Positions 50,779-60,505 of a stretch of DNA of 64,000 nucleotides are shown here, one piece after another; position 1 is the first letter of the stretch; each line of letters starts with the position of its first letter. Position numbers and translations under genes: made by a program. The stretch lies in NCBI RefSeq assembly GCF_902506605.1, contig NZ_LR733979.1, positions 2,340,008 through 2,404,007 on the forward strand, in the 5' to 3' direction. Below the pieces are notes generated by a model that saw only the letters and a program-made list of their open reading frames with translations, made no database searches and had not been told where the DNA came from. Source of the stretch: Sphingomonas sp. AX6 (GTDB lineage: Bacteria; Pseudomonadota; Alphaproteobacteria; Sphingomonadales; Sphingomonadaceae).

Positions 50779-52367
50779 CGCCCCTCGCTACGCCGTTCGA
50801 TCGCCTTGGGAAGCCGCACGACGAAGCGCGCGCCCACCGCACCATTTGCGTGCGACTCGACCGTGATCTTGCCCTGATGGGCCTCGACGATCGTCCGCGC
50901 GATGGCAAGACCTAGGCCGGAATGCTTGCCGAAAGCTTCGTCATCGGGACGGTCGGAATGAAAACGGCGGAAAATTGCTTCTCTCGCGTCCTCGGCGACG
51001 CCTGGTCCTTCGTCGTCGACGACGACTTCGATCCAGTCGTAGAGATCGATAACCGCGACCGTCACTTGTCCGCCCGGCGGCGAAAAGGAAACCGCGTTGG
51101 CGATCAGGTTTTCGAACACGCGTTCCAGCCGCGCGCCTTCGCCCAGGACAATCGCGGGTTCGTGCGGCACCGTGCCCAGTTCGAGCGCAACGTCGCCGCC
51201 GACATGGCGCTGGCGATAGCCGTCGACCAGCGCGCCGATCATCTCGGCCATATCGACCGTCTCGAACTGCGCACGGCTCAACTGTGCATCGAGTCGGGAA
51301 GCATCGGAGATGTCGGTGATGAGCCGGTCGAGCCGCAACACATCGTCGTGAATTACCGCGATCAGTTGCGCGCGAAGTGCGGGATCGTCGATCCGCTCCA
51401 GCCCCTCGACCGCCGACCGCAGCGAGGCGAGGGGGTTTTTGAGTTCGTGGGTCACGTCGGCGGCGAACGCTTCGGTCGCGTCGATCCGTGCGCGCAGCGC
51501 CTGGCTCATGTCCGATAGCGCGCGTGCCAGCATTCCGATTTCGTCGCGGCGATCGGGCAGACGGGGCACCACCACTTCACGCGCACGCCCCAGCCGCACC
51601 CGGATCGCCGCCCGCGCCAGATGCCGCAACGGGCGGACGATCGTGCGCGCCAGGAACAGCGACAACAGCATCGACAGCAGCGCCGCGATCAGCAGGACGA
51701 TCGCGAGCCGGAACCGTTCGACCCGCACGGTTTCGGTGATATCGACCGCATTGTCGGTGGTCAGGATGGTGTTGCCGCGGTTCCCCAGCGGGGCGGCGGC
51801 GGTCAGCACGGGCGTGCGATCGGGCGCGCGCCACACGCTGGCGGTGGCGGCCCGCGCGCTGCTGGCGGTGACAACATCGGGCCAGCGCAGTCCATCGTCG
51901 GGACCGCGCTCGCGGAACAGGGGGTCGCGCGGGTTGGCGACGATGGTGTCGATCGCGGCGTCCAGCCCCCGCGCGAAATCCTGTTGCCACGGCTCCTTGT
52001 CAGGATCGCGAAGCTGGAAATTGCGAACCCCCAGCGCCAGGCTGTCGCTGATCGTCGTGCCGTCGGCGTTATAGAGACGGATGCGCTTGTCGGTGATGCG
52101 CGCGAGCCGCATCACCAGCCCTTCGCGTTCCGGTGGCGGCGCGGCCATGATCGCCTGGGAGATTAGCTGCGCCTCCGCGCTCGCCAATGCCAGGCGGTTG
52201 TCGACGATTCGCGCGCGATACGTGTCGAGGTAAAAGAAACCGCCCGCGACCAGCCCCAGTGCCAGCGCGTTGACCGCCAGAATCCGGGCAGTAAGCGACA
52301 CGCGCCCCGACCAGCGGAGCGACAGGTCGCGATCGTCATTCGTCGTTGAATCGATATCCGGCGCCAT
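50775..52367 (-). CDS. chvG: Sensor histidine kinase ChvG
   Basis: 530 residues from the ATG at 52367. The N-terminal membrane helix is at about 31-50, then a periplasmic domain to about 250 and a second helix near 232-250. After a HAMP domain comes the histidine kinase core: [14 protein letters not shown] with the phosphorylated His near 305, [30 protein letters not shown] and [16 protein letters not shown]. ChvG senses acidity or envelope state in related bacteria and phosphorylates ChvI. The start lies 32 bases inside the chvI 3' end, showing tight coupling. Confidence 0.94.
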   Translation of the reverse strand: MAPDIDSTTNDDRDLSLRWSGRVSLTARILAVNALALGLVAGGFFYLDTYRARIVDNRLALASAEAQLISQAIMAAPPPEREGLVMRLARITDKRIRLYNADGTTISDSLALGVRNFQLRDPDKEPWQQDFARGLDAAIDTIVANPRDPLFRERGPDDGLRWPDVVTASSARAATASVWRAPDRTPVLTAAAPLGNRGNTILTTDNAVDITETVRVERFRLAIVLLIAALLSMLLSLFLARTIVRPLRHLARAAIRVRLGRAREVVVPRLPDRRDEIGMLARALSDMSQALRARIDATEAFAADVTHELKNPLASLRSAVEGLERIDDPALRAQLIAVIHDDVLRLDRLITDISDASRLDAQLSRAQFETVDMAEMIGALVDGYRQRHVGGDVALELGTVPHEPAIVLGEGARLERVFENLIANAVSFSPPGGQVTVAVIDLYDWIEVVVDDEGPGVAEDAREAIFRRFHSDRPDDEAFGKHSGLGLAIARTIVEAHQGKITVESHANGAVGARFVVRLPKAIERRSEGR

Positions 52368-53043
52368 AGAGCGTCTCGATCGCGTCGAAGCTAGGATCGA
52401 CCTGGCGGAATTTGCGGCGGACGCGTTTAATGTGGCTGTCGATCGTCCGGTCGTCGACATAGATGTCGTCCTGATAGGCGGCATCCATCAACTGGTTGCG
52501 CGATTTGACGACCCCCGGACGCTGGGCCAGCGTTTCCAGGATCATGAATTCGGTCACGGTAAATGTTACCGCATCGCCGCCCCAGGTGACGCGGTGGCGC
52601 GCGGGGTCCATCATCAGCTTGCCGCGTTCGATGACCGCCGCGGGTTCTGCATCGCCGTTTTCGCCGGTGCGGATGTTGGCGTCGGTGCGGCGCAGGATCG
52701 CCCGGATGCGCGCGATCAACAGGCGCTGCGAAAATGGCTTGGCGATATAATCATCGGCACCCATCGCAAGGCCCAGCGCCTCGTCCAGCTCGTCGTCCTT
52801 GCTGGTCAGGAAGATCACAGGAATTTGGCTTTTTTCCCGCAGGCGGCGCAGCATTTCCAGGCCGTCCATGCGCGGCATCTTGATGTCGAGCACCGCCAGA
52901 TCGGGCGGATTCTCGCCAAACGCCTTGAGCGCGGTTTCGCCATCCGAATAGACGCGCGTCAGGAACCCCTCGGCCTGAAGCGCGATCGATACCGACGTCA
53001 GAATGTTGCGGTCGTCATCGACCAGCGCGATCGTCGCCGTCAT
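52336..53043 (-). CDS. chvI: Response regulator ChvI (OmpR family)
   Basis: 235 residues from the ATG at 53043; an upstream TTG is less likely. The receiver domain contains ALVDDDRNI, the phospho-acceptor in [20 protein letters not shown] (Asp about 53), and the conserved Lys in [13 protein letters not shown]. The C-terminal winged helix contains [27 protein letters not shown]. In Agrobacterium and Sinorhizobium the homologue controls exopolysaccharide and stress genes, and pckA is nearby there as well. The chvI and pckA promoters are divergent here. Confidence 0.96.
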   Translation of the reverse strand: MTATIALVDDDRNILTSVSIALQAEGFLTRVYSDGETALKAFGENPPDLAVLDIKMPRMDGLEMLRRLREKSQIPVIFLTSKDDELDEALGLAMGADDYIAKPFSQRLLIARIRAILRRTDANIRTGENGDAEPAAVIERGKLMMDPARHRVTWGGDAVTFTVTEFMILETLAQRPGVVKSRNQLMDAAYQDDIYVDDRTIDSHIKRVRRKFRQVDPSFDAIETLYGAGYRFNDE

Positions 53044-53078
53044 GTGCGGCAAATGCTGAGTTTCGATCCCATTTGAGG

Positions 53079-53107
53079 TGCCTAGCCTAAATAGTCGGAC
53101 GGCTCAA
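53079..53107 (-). promoter_or_regulatory. Candidate sigma-70 promoter for the chvI operon
   Basis: On the minus strand, TTGAGC (53102-53107) and TAGGCA (53079-53084) are spaced by 17 bases. The position fits a short leader of about 30 bases before the chvI ATG. Confidence 0.55.
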
Positions 53108-53112
53108 TTCGC

Positions 53113-53126
53113 GGTAACCGGTTACC
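53113..53126. promoter_or_regulatory. Perfect palindrome, LacI-operator-like
   Basis: GGTAACCGGTTACC is a perfect 14-bp palindrome with a central CG. It lies exactly between the -35 boxes of the divergent chvI and pckA promoters. The form resembles operators of LacI/GntR-type sugar regulators. It could repress pckA, chvI or both. The binding protein is unknown. Confidence 0.55.
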
Positions 53127-53129
53127 TGA

Positions 53130-53158
53130 TTGACCCGCAACGAGTCGCTGCATATTCG
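53130..53158 (+). promoter_or_regulatory. Candidate sigma-70 promoter for pckA
   Basis: TTGACC (53130-53135) and TATTCG (53153-53158) are spaced by 17 bases and lie about 50 bases before the pckA start. The palindrome at 53113-53126 ends four bases upstream of the -35 box. Confidence 0.6.
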
Positions 53159-53213
53159 CCACCGAAAAGACATACGTATGCGGTCCGCAAACGCGGACGC
53201 TGGGGAGAGTGAA

Positions 53214-54821
53214 GTGACTGACCGTAAACCGAGTTTCGACCTCGCCGCGCAGGGCATTGCCACCGACGCCGCGATCCACTGGAACCTTGGCACCGCACCT
53301 TTGGTCGAACAGGCCGTGGCGCGCGGTGAAGGCAAGCTCGCCAAGGATGGGCCTCTGGTGGTCGCAACCGGCAAGCACACCGGTCGGTCGGCGCAGGACA
53401 AGTTCATCGTCCGCGATGCCGAAACCGAAGACAGCATCTGGTGGGGCAAATCGAACAAGGGGATGAGCCCCGAGCATTTCGCCGCGCTGAAGGCCGATTT
53501 CCTGGCGGCATTGGGTGAAAAGGAAACCTTGTTCGTCCAGGATTTGTTCGGCGGATCGCAGCCCGAACACCGCGTCACCGTCCGCGTCATCAACGAACTG
53601 GCATGGCACAACCTGTTCATCCGTACGCTGCTGGTCCGCCCGGAAGCCGACGATCTGGACGGGTTCGAGCCCGAATACACGATCATCGACCTGCCCGGCT
53701 TCCGCGCCGACCCTGCGCGCCATGGCTGCCGCAGCGAGACGGTGATTGCGGTCAGCTTCACCGAAAAGCTGATCCTGATCGGCGGCACCGCCTATGCCGG
53801 CGAGATGAAGAAGAGCGTGTTCGGCCTGCTCAATTACCTGTTGCCCATCGACGGCATCATGCCGATGCATTGTTCGGCCAATATCGGCCCCAATGGCGAC
53901 ACCGCGGTGTTTTTCGGGCTGTCCGGCACTGGCAAGACGACGCTCAGCGCCGATGCCAGCCGCACGCTGATCGGCGACGACGAACATGGCTGGTCGGATA
54001 CCGCGGTCTTCAACTTCGAAGGCGGCTGTTATGCCAAGATGATCCGCCTGTCGGCCGATGCCGAGCCCGAAATCTTCGCGACCACCAAGCGGTTCGGCAC
54101 GGTGCTCGAAAATGTAGTGATGGACCCGGAGACCCGCGAACTCGATCTCGACGACAACAGCCTGGCCGAAAACAGTCGTGGTTCCTATCCGATCGACTTC
54201 ATTCCCAATGCGTCCAAGGACAATATGGGGCCGGTGCCGCAGAACATCGTGATGCTGACCGCCGATGCGTATGGCGTGCTGCCGCCGATCGCCAAGCTGA
54301 CTCCCGACCAGGCGATGTATCACTTCCTATCGGGTTATACGGCGCGCGTCGCGGGTACGGAAATCGGCGTGACCGAGCCGGAGGCGACTTTTTCCACCTG
54401 TTTCGGTGCACCGTTCATGCCGCGCCACCCGAGCGTTTACGGCAATCTGCTCAAGGAGCGGATCGCCAAGGGATCGGTTGATTGCTGGCTGGTCAACACT
54501 GGTTGGACGGGCGGCAAATACGGCGTCGGCAACCGGATGCCGATCAAGGCGACGCGCGCGCTGCTCAATGCCGCTCTCGATGGGAGCCTGAATACAGCCG
54601 AATTCCGCACCGATCCGAATTTCGGATTCAAGGTGCCGGTCAGCGTGGCGGGTGTGGACGACGCCATCCTCGATCCGCGTGCTACGTGGGCGAACAAGGC
54701 GGAATATGACGCGACCGCCGCGAAGCTGGTCGATCAATTCAACGAGAATTTCGCGCAATTCGCGGACGGTGTCGATGAAGGCGTGCGACAATCGGCGCCT
54801 CGGGTGACGCAACCGGCTTAG
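53214..54821 (+). CDS. pckA: Phosphoenolpyruvate carboxykinase (ATP)
   Basis: 535 residues from the GTG at 53214, preceded by GGGAGAG. An ATG at 53178 would add 12 residues but has a poor ribosome site. The ATP P-loop is [20 protein letters not shown] at about 236-255, and the substrate site contains GDDEHGWSD and NFEGGCYAK. It converts oxaloacetate to PEP in gluconeogenesis. It is divergent from chvI and near hprK and the PTS genes, a linkage known in alphaproteobacteria. A palindromic repeat after the gene may act as a terminator. Confidence 0.97.
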   Translation: MTDRKPSFDLAAQGIATDAAIHWNLGTAPLVEQAVARGEGKLAKDGPLVVATGKHTGRSAQDKFIVRDAETEDSIWWGKSNKGMSPEHFAALKADFLAALGEKETLFVQDLFGGSQPEHRVTVRVINELAWHNLFIRTLLVRPEADDLDGFEPEYTIIDLPGFRADPARHGCRSETVIAVSFTEKLILIGGTAYAGEMKKSVFGLLNYLLPIDGIMPMHCSANIGPNGDTAVFFGLSGTGKTTLSADASRTLIGDDEHGWSDTAVFNFEGGCYAKMIRLSADAEPEIFATTKRFGTVLENVVMDPETRELDLDDNSLAENSRGSYPIDFIPNASKDNMGPVPQNIVMLTADAYGVLPPIAKLTPDQAMYHFLSGYTARVAGTEIGVTEPEATFSTCFGAPFMPRHPSVYGNLLKERIAKGSVDCWLVNTGWTGGKYGVGNRMPIKATRALLNAALDGSLNTAEFRTDPNFGFKVPVSVAGVDDAILDPRATWANKAEYDATAAKLVDQFNENFAQFADGVDEGVRQSAPRVTQPA

Positions 54822-54860
54822 GGTTGGCGTCCAGCGGAACGGGCTAGCGATCAGCTCGAT

Positions 54861-54888
54861 CGTCATTCCCGCCTGCGCGGGGATGACG
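54861..54888. repeat. Palindromic repeat CGTCATTCCCGC/GCGGGGATGACG
   Basis: A near-perfect 12-bp stem with loop CTGC and one mismatch. It lies just after pckA and belongs to a widely repeated sphingomonad palindrome type. It could serve as a transcription barrier for pckA. Confidence 0.7.
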
Positions 54889-54927
54889 GTTTTAGTGGTT
54901 GCACCCGTCCGCCTCAGAACATCGCCT

Positions 54928-55002
54928 CGTCTTTGCGAGCGTAGCGAAGCAATCCAGCCGCGGCTCGAAAACCTGGATTGCTTCGCTGTGCTCGCAATGA
55001 CG
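54928..55002. repeat. Inverted pair with GCGAAGCAATCCAG arms
   Basis: The left arm 54928-54957 (ends GTAGCGAAGCAATCCAG) and right arm 54973-55002 (starts CTGGATTGCTTCGCTGTG) are imperfect inverted copies around a 15-base loop. They fill the gap between pckA and the mscS-like gene. Confidence 0.75.
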
Positions 55003-55058
55003 CCGTGGGAGGCGCGCCACCCATTGGAACGCATGCCTGCCGAACCGGTTGACCCGGC

Positions 55059-56183
55059 ATGCAACGAATCGAAATTGCCGGAATGTCGCTCGCCTCCACG
55101 CGCCTGTGGGGGACCGAAGTGCCGATCCTGTTGGTCGATCTGGCCGTGGTGGCGCTTGCGATCGCACTGGCGCTGGTTCTTCACCGTATCGGCGCCGCGA
55201 TTGCCCGCCGGATTGCCGCGCGTTCGCCGGGGTCCGCGGACGATGTGATCGTGACAAAGGCCTATCGCCCGACCCGCTGGATCGCGGTCGCCTTGGCATT
55301 GGCGGCGGTCCGCAGCTTTCTGCATTTGCCCGACAGCGCCGACCGATTGTGGACGCTGGCGGCGGGCATGGCGGTGCCGCTCCTCATCGGATGGCTGGCG
55401 ATTGCCATGATTCGTGCGATGGCGGACGTGGTCACCCTGACTGCCGACATCACCGTCGCCGACAATCTGGCCGCGCGGCGCAGGCGCACGCGCAGTGCGA
55501 TCCTGACCCGGATCGCTGTGTTCGTCGTCGGATTCGTCACCATCTGCCTGATGCTGCTGTCGATCCCCAGCATCCGTGCGGTCGGCGTCACGTTGATGGC
55601 GTCGGCGGGCATCGTCGGTCTGGCAGTCGGCGCGGCGGCGCAGCCTGCGCTCAAGAACCTGATTGCCGGCATTCAGATGGCCTTTACCGAGCCGATCCGC
55701 ATCGACGATGTCGTCATCATCGACGGCGAATGGGGCCGGATCGAGGAAATCCGCCTGACCTATGTCGTGGTCGCGATCTGGGACGAAAGACGGCTGGTGG
55801 TGCCGGTCAGCCGGTTCCTGGAACAGCCGTTCGAAAACTGGACGCGGTCTTCGTCAAAGATATTGGGGAGCGTGTTCTTCTGGCTCGATCCAACCGCCGA
55901 TGTGCCCCGACTGCGCGAGAGGTTCGAGCGGATCGTGCGCGACAATCCGCGCTGGGACGGTCGCGCACTAGGCTTCCAGCTGACCGATACCACCAGCGAG
56001 GCGATCCAGCTGCGCGGGATCATGACGGCGGCCGATGCGGGGCTCGCGTTCGATCTGCGCTGCGACGTTCGCGAGGCAATGCTGGCCTATATTCGTGACG
56101 AGATGCCCGAAGCCTTGCCGCGCACGCGCGCGGTGATCGATCCGCTCACTCCGGAGAAAGCGGTTCCGGTGCCGATGCCGTGA
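55059..56183 (+). CDS. MscS-family mechanosensitive channel
   Basis: 374 residues. Membrane helices lie at about 25-45, 72-90, 100-120 and 145-170. The pore-lining helix and beta-domain signature is GIVGLAVGAAAQPALKNLIAG followed by FTEPIRIDDVVIIDGEWGRIEEI. It probably protects the cell from osmotic downshock by opening a nonspecific inner-membrane channel. The start could be 55059 or the ATG at 55083. The 3' end overlaps the convergent nfeD gene by 38 bases. Confidence 0.9.
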   Translation: MQRIEIAGMSLASTRLWGTEVPILLVDLAVVALAIALALVLHRIGAAIARRIAARSPGSADDVIVTKAYRPTRWIAVALALAAVRSFLHLPDSADRLWTLAAGMAVPLLIGWLAIAMIRAMADVVTLTADITVADNLAARRRRTRSAILTRIAVFVVGFVTICLMLLSIPSIRAVGVTLMASAGIVGLAVGAAAQPALKNLIAGIQMAFTEPIRIDDVVIIDGEWGRIEEIRLTYVVVAIWDERRLVVPVSRFLEQPFENWTRSSSKILGSVFFWLDPTADVPRLRERFERIVRDNPRWDGRALGFQLTDTTSEAIQLRGIMTAADAGLAFDLRCDVREAMLAYIRDEMPEALPRTRAVIDPLTPEKAVPVPMP

Positions 56184-56619
56184 TGGGCTCGACCACCACC
56201 ACCCCACCATCGACCCGGACGACCCGCATCCGCGTATCGATCGCGGCGTCCGGGCCGTAGGCGGGCCATTCGCTGTCGCCGATCCGCACCCGGCCTTCGC
56301 CGTCGCTAATCGCCGCGCTGACGATGACGCGCGATCCCACCAGTCGACTGCTGCGATCGTTAAGCAGAGGGTCGCTGCTCTCCACTTCGTCGCCGCCGTA
56401 CCAGCGCTTGCCGACGAACACCGCGACCGACGTCCAGGCCGCCAGACTGATCAACTGCCCGCCGACCCCCAATTCGGGGAAGAGATAGGACAGCACGCCG
56501 GTAATCGCCGCGCCGATCGCGACGAAGCCCAGGAAGACGCCCGGCAGCATCAGTTCGAAGATCGCCGCCACCGCCGCGACCGCGAACCACGTCATCCACG
56601 CCTCGCCGAACAGGTCCAT
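56146..56619 (-). CDS. NfeD-family membrane protein
   Basis: 157 residues. Two to three membrane helices cover about 9-75 (WFAVAAVAAIFELMLPGVFLG region and VGGQLISLAAWTSVAVFVG). A C-terminal OB-fold follows from about 90 (SRVIVSAAISDGEGRVRIGDSEWPA). Such short NfeD proteins pair with SPFH/stomatin proteins, and the SPFH gene ends six bases upstream on the same strand. The pair is thought to organise membrane microdomains or proteolysis. Confidence 0.9.
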   Translation of the reverse strand: MDLFGEAWMTWFAVAAVAAIFELMLPGVFLGFVAIGAAITGVLSYLFPELGVGGQLISLAAWTSVAVFVGKRWYGGDEVESSDPLLNDRSSRLVGSRVIVSAAISDGEGRVRIGDSEWPAYGPDAAIDTRMRVVRVDGGVVVVEPITASAPEPLSPE

Positions 56620-56625
56620 CGCTGA

Positions 56626-57633
56626 TTATTCCTCGCGTTCGCCGAACGGGGCAGGCGGCGGCGTGCGACGCGTGATGGTGGGCGGCGCTGGTTGTTTGGG
56701 CGCAGGTGCCGCGGCGGCATTGCCGCTCTTGTCGCCAAACGCTTCCTTGGCCAGTTCGCCGATCCCGCCCAGCGTGCCGATCAGATTGGTGGCCTCGACC
56801 GGGAACAGGATCGTCTTGGCATTGGGACTGGTCGCGAACTTGCCGACGGCCTCTACGTATTTCTGGGCGATGAAGTAATTGAGCGACTGCGACGATCCCT
56901 GTTCGATCGCGACGCTGACCAGTTCGGTCGCTTTCGCCTCGGCCTCTGCCGCCCGTTCGCGAGCCTCGGCGTCGCGGAAGGCGGATTCCTTGCGGCCTTC
57001 TGCTTCCAGAATACGCGCCTGTTTCTGCCCCTCCGCACGCAGGATGTCGGAAGCGCGCGATCCTTCGGCGTCGAGGATGTTGGCGCGCTTCTCGCGCTCG
57101 GCCTTCATCTGGCGGCCCATCGCGTTGACGATGTCGGCGGGCGGGCGGATATCCTTGATCTCGACGCGGGTGATCTTCACGCCCCAGGGCGTCGTCGCGT
57201 GATCGACCACCGACAGCAGCCGCGCATTGATCTCGTCGCGCTTGGACAGCGTCTCGTCCAGGTCCATCGACCCCATCACGGTGCGCAGGTTGGTCGTCGT
57301 CAGTTGGAGCAATGCGACATAGAGGTCGGAGACTTCGTACGCGGCCTTGGCACTGTCGAGCACCTGGAAGAACACGACGCCATCCGTCTGGATCATCGCA
57401 TTGTCCTTGGTGATGATTTCCTGGCCGGGAATATCGATCACCTGCTCCATCATGTTCACCTTGCGGCCGACACGGTAGAGGAATGCGGGGTAGAAATTCA
57501 GGCCCGGTTTGGCGACCGTCGTAAAGCGTCCGAAATGTTCGATCGTGTATTGATAGCCCTGGCGGACGATCTTCATCGACGCGAACAGGTACAGCAGCAC
57601 CAGCACCGCCACGATTCCCAGTACCAATATCAT
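56626..57633 (-). CDS. SPFH/band-7 stomatin-like protein
   Basis: 335 residues from the ATG at 57633, preceded by GGGGAG. An upstream ATG at 57660 would add nine residues. An N-terminal membrane helix (MILVLGIVAVLVLLYLFASM) is followed by the SPFH domain with QGYQYTIEHFGRF and RVEIKDIRPPADIVNAMGRQ. A long charged coiled coil with repeated EAEGRKES/DAEARERAA runs comes next, and the tail is rich in Pro. It assembles into large membrane rings with NfeD partners. Confidence 0.92.
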   Translation of the reverse strand: MILVLGIVAVLVLLYLFASMKIVRQGYQYTIEHFGRFTTVAKPGLNFYPAFLYRVGRKVNMMEQVIDIPGQEIITKDNAMIQTDGVVFFQVLDSAKAAYEVSDLYVALLQLTTTNLRTVMGSMDLDETLSKRDEINARLLSVVDHATTPWGVKITRVEIKDIRPPADIVNAMGRQMKAEREKRANILDAEGSRASDILRAEGQKQARILEAEGRKESAFRDAEARERAAEAEAKATELVSVAIEQGSSQSLNYFIAQKYVEAVGKFATSPNAKTILFPVEATNLIGTLGGIGELAKEAFGDKSGNAAAAPAPKQPAPPTITRRTPPPAPFGEREE

Positions 57634-57689
57634 GTCGAACGCGCTCCCCAAGCCTAGCATCGATGCGCCGAGCCTAGCATAAAGGGGGG

Positions 57690-58526
57690 ATGAGCCAAGC
57701 CATACTCGCACCGCGCACTGCGCTGTTCCTGCCCGCATCCAACCCCCGCGCGATCGAAAAGGCGAGGGGGCTGGCGGTGGACATGGTCATCCTCGACCTG
57801 GAGGATGCGGTGAAGGAGGCGGACAAGGATGGAGCGCGCGAAGCCGCCTGCGCGGCGGCGGCGACCTATCCCGGCAAGCTGGTCGGCATCCGTGCCAATG
57901 CCAAGGACAGCGATCACTGGAAGGACGACCTGAAAGCGATCAGGGAGTCGGACGCCGATTATGTCGTCATTCCCAAGGTCGAGGCACCCGATGCCATCAC
58001 CTGGGCAGCCTATTACTCGAAAAAGCCGGTGCTGGCGATGATCGAGACGCCCGCGGGGGTGATGAACGTGGCGCAACTGGCCAGCACCGAGAGCTGGGGG
58101 GTGGAACTGGCGGGGCTCATCATGGGCACCAACGATCTGGCGGTGGGATTGAAATTGCCCCCTGCTGCCGGGCGCACACCGATGCATCTGTGCTTCCAGC
58201 TTGCGATCCTTTCGGCGCGGGCGCGCGATGTCTGGGTACTGGACGGCGTGTTCAACGCGCTGGACGATGCAGCCGGGTTCGAGGCGGAATGCATCGAGGG
58301 CCGCAATCTGGGGTTCGACGGCAAGACGCTGATCCACCCGAACCAGGTGGACATCGCGACGCGAGTCTATTCGCCCAACGAACAGGATATTGCCGAGGCC
58401 GAGGCATTGATCGCAGCGTCCACCGGCGGCGCTGAACGTTACCGCGACCGCATGATCGAAGAAATGCATGTCGAGGCCGCAAGGGCGTTGTTGGTGCGGG
58501 CGGCACGGGCAATCCCGCCCTCCTAA
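57690..58526 (+). CDS. CitE-like HpcH/HpaI lyase family protein
   Basis: 278 residues with a G-rich ribosome site before the ATG. Motifs: RTALFLPASNPRAIEKARG, VDMVILDLEDAVKEADK with the metal-binding acids, VIPKVEAP, AMIETPAGVMN, and GTNDLAVGLKL. It belongs to the CitE/malyl-CoA lyase superfamily. No CitD, CitF or other citrate lyase subunits are near, so it is more likely a stand-alone malyl-CoA, (S)-citramalyl-CoA or related thioester lyase. The end overlaps convergent csaA by four bases. Confidence 0.88.
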   Translation: MSQAILAPRTALFLPASNPRAIEKARGLAVDMVILDLEDAVKEADKDGAREAACAAAATYPGKLVGIRANAKDSDHWKDDLKAIRESDADYVVIPKVEAPDAITWAAYYSKKPVLAMIETPAGVMNVAQLASTESWGVELAGLIMGTNDLAVGLKLPPAAGRTPMHLCFQLAILSARARDVWVLDGVFNALDDAAGFEAECIEGRNLGFDGKTLIHPNQVDIATRVYSPNEQDIAEAEALIAASTGGAERYRDRMIEEMHVEAARALLVRAARAIPPS

Positions 58527-58894
58527 AACAGCTTCACGCCGTTCGGCACCGACGTGCCCGGCCCGATCAGCACGACGGCGCCGTCCGCATCCGGAAATCC
58601 AAGTGTCAATACTTCGGACATGAACCGTCCGATCTGCCGCGGCGGGAAGTTGACCACCGCCGCTACCTGTCGCCCCATCAGCGTATCCGCCGCATAATGC
58701 TCAGTAATCTGCGCGCTAGACTTCTTTACTCCGATCGCTGCGCCAAAATCGATGTGCAGTTTGAACGCGGGCCTGCGCGCTTCGGGGAACGCCTCGACCG
58801 CGACGATCGTCCCCACCCGGATATCGACCTTCAGGAAATCGTCGAACCCAATGGTATCGCTGATCGGTGCATCGGCGGCGTGTTTGGCGTGCAT
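58523..58894 (-). CDS. csaA: CsaA-type tRNA-binding domain protein
   Basis: 123 residues. The OB-fold of the tRNA-binding EMAPII-like family is seen in DFLKVDIRVGTIVAVEAFPEARRPAFKLHIDFG, and the dimer-forming end is FPPRQIGRFMSEVLTLGF. CsaA homologues bind tRNA and may have chaperone-like activity with secretion precursors. It stands alone between the CitE-like gene and ftsB, convergent with the former. The length matches the family. Confidence 0.88.
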   Translation of the reverse strand: MHAKHAADAPISDTIGFDDFLKVDIRVGTIVAVEAFPEARRPAFKLHIDFGAAIGVKKSSAQITEHYAADTLMGRQVAAVVNFPPRQIGRFMSEVLTLGFPDADGAVVLIGPGTSVPNGVKLF

Positions 58895-58965
58895 CTGTTT
58901 CCTTTCTCGGGTGAAATCGCCTCAGCGCGCTTGATCGCGCAGCCGCTAGCGCACTAAGCAAACGC

Positions 58966-59283
58966 ATGGCCCCGAACAACCAGTCCCGCATGACCGCGAT
59001 GCTCCGCCGCGCCGGGCCGCCCGCGTTCGGGATCATCTTCATGGGCTTTTTCCTCTATTTCGCGCTGGCCGGGCCGAACGGGGTGCTGGCGTACCGCGAA
59101 TATGATCGCCAGCTTGAAGCGCGGCAGCAGGAATATGCCGAGCTGGATCGCAAGCGTTCCGAATTGCGCAACCGGGTGGAGCAACTCGATCCGCGACGCG
59201 CGAACCCGGATATGGTGGATGAACTGGTGCGCAAGGAACTGAACGTGGTTCACCCGGACGAGGTAATCATTCCCATCGATTGA
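58966..59283 (+). CDS. ftsB: Cell division protein FtsB (DivIC family)
   Basis: 105 residues. One membrane helix at about 19-37 (PPAFGIIFMGFFLYFALAG) is followed by a leucine-zipper-like coiled coil (YDRQLEARQQEYAELDRKRSEL) and the terminal VRKELNVVHPDEVIIPID. The family forms a complex with FtsL and FtsQ at the septum. It precedes pdhA, as in many alphaproteobacteria (eno-ftsB-pdhA neighbourhood). Confidence 0.9.
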   Translation: MAPNNQSRMTAMLRRAGPPAFGIIFMGFFLYFALAGPNGVLAYREYDRQLEARQQEYAELDRKRSELRNRVEQLDPRRANPDMVDELVRKELNVVHPDEVIIPID

Positions 59284-59300
59284 TTCGCGCTCGGCAATGT

Positions 59301-59326
59301 GTCTCGACTTCGCTCGACTGAAACGG
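59301..59326. repeat. Partial copy of the TCTCGACTTCGCTCGA repeat
   Basis: GTCTCGACTTCGCTCGACTG followed by AAACGG is a degenerate single copy of the family found at 20889-20963 and 48609-48686. It sits between ftsB and the pdhA promoter. Confidence 0.5.
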
Positions 59327-59370
59327 TTAGGGTTGAGACAGTCTTCCCCTACGGAACTCCGCCATCCCGG

Positions 59371-59400
59371 TTGCAGTTTCCGCATCAACCGGCCTATAGG
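59371..59400 (+). promoter_or_regulatory. Candidate sigma-70 promoter for pdhA
   Basis: TTGCAG (59371-59376) and TATAGG (59395-59400) are spaced by 18 bases and lie 39 bases before the GTG start of pdhA. This would give a short leader with the GAGG ribosome site. Confidence 0.55.
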
Positions 59401-59439
59401 CACCTTCCTTTCCACTCCCCGGACGAGGGCATTCAACAC

Positions 59440-60504
59440 GTGGCGAAAACACCGGCGCGCAGCCGTAACAGCGAAGCTCCCGCAACAAGCGGTGCCATTC
59501 CCAACCGCGAACGCCCGGCAGAGCCGAAGCGTTACGAGGCATCGAAAGAGGAGCTGCTGGAATTCTATCGCCAGATGCTGCTCATCCGCCGGTTCGAGGA
59601 AAAGGCGGGTCAGCTTTACGGCCTCGGCCTGATCGGCGGTTTTTGTCATCTCTATATCGGTCAGGAAGCCGTCGCGGTCGGGCTCCAGTCCGCGCTTGAG
59701 GTCGGCAAGGACTCGGTGATCACCGGGTATCGCGACCACGGGCACATGCTCGCCTATGGCATCGATCCCAAGGTGATCATGGCCGAGCTGACAGGGCGCG
59801 CCGCCGGGATTTCCAAGGGCAAGGGCGGGTCGATGCACATGTTTTCGACCGAGCATAAATTCTATGGCGGGCACGGCATCGTCGGCGCGCAGGTTTCGCT
59901 GGGCGCAGGGCTGGGTTTCAAGCATAAATATACGGGCGATGGTGGCGTCTGCCTGGCCTATTTCGGCGATGGTGCGGCCAATCAGGGCCAGGTGTACGAA
60001 GCGTTCAACATGGCGGAGCTGTGGAAGCTCCCCGTCATTTTCGTCATCGAGAACAACCAGTATGCGATGGGCACGTCGGTCAATCGCGCTTCGTCCGAGG
60101 ATCAGCTTTACAAGCGCGGCGAGTCCTTCCGCATTCCCGGCCTCCAGATCGACGGCATGGATGTGCTGGCGTGTCGCGGTGCGATCGAGACCGCGCTCGA
60201 ATGGGTGCGCGGCGGCAAGGGGCCGATCATCCTCGAGATGAAGACCTATCGTTATCGCGGGCATTCGATGTCCGATCCTGCGAAGTACCGCAGCCGCGAT
60301 GAGGTTCAGGCGGTGCGCGACAAGTCCGACCCGATCGAGGCAGCCAAGCGCGAGCTTGAGGCCGCAGGTGTCAAGGAAGACGAGCTGAAGGCGATGGACA
60401 AGGAAATCCGCAAGATCGTCAACGACAGCGCAGACTTTGCCGAAAGCGCGCCCGAGCCCGAACCGAACGAACTTTACACCGACGTGCTGGTGGAGACTTA
60501 CTGA
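59440..60504 (+). CDS. pdhA: Pyruvate dehydrogenase E1 component, alpha subunit
   Basis: 354 residues from the GTG at 59440, with GAGG upstream. A longer in-frame extension overlaps the promoter and is unlikely. The thiamine pyrophosphate motif is [20 protein letters not shown] (about 176-195), ending with the VIENN segment. The phosphorylation-loop-like segment [19 protein letters not shown] follows later. With E1-beta it decarboxylates pyruvate to feed acetyl-CoA. It is one base from the pdhB start. Confidence 0.96.
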   Translation: MAKTPARSRNSEAPATSGAIPNRERPAEPKRYEASKEELLEFYRQMLLIRRFEEKAGQLYGLGLIGGFCHLYIGQEAVAVGLQSALEVGKDSVITGYRDHGHMLAYGIDPKVIMAELTGRAAGISKGKGGSMHMFSTEHKFYGGHGIVGAQVSLGAGLGFKHKYTGDGGVCLAYFGDGAANQGQVYEAFNMAELWKLPVIFVIENNQYAMGTSVNRASSEDQLYKRGESFRIPGLQIDGMDVLACRGAIETALEWVRGGKGPIILEMKTYRYRGHSMSDPAKYRSRDEVQAVRDKSDPIEAAKRELEAAGVKEDELKAMDKEIRKIVNDSADFAESAPEPEPNELYTDVLVETY

Positions 60505-60505
60505 G

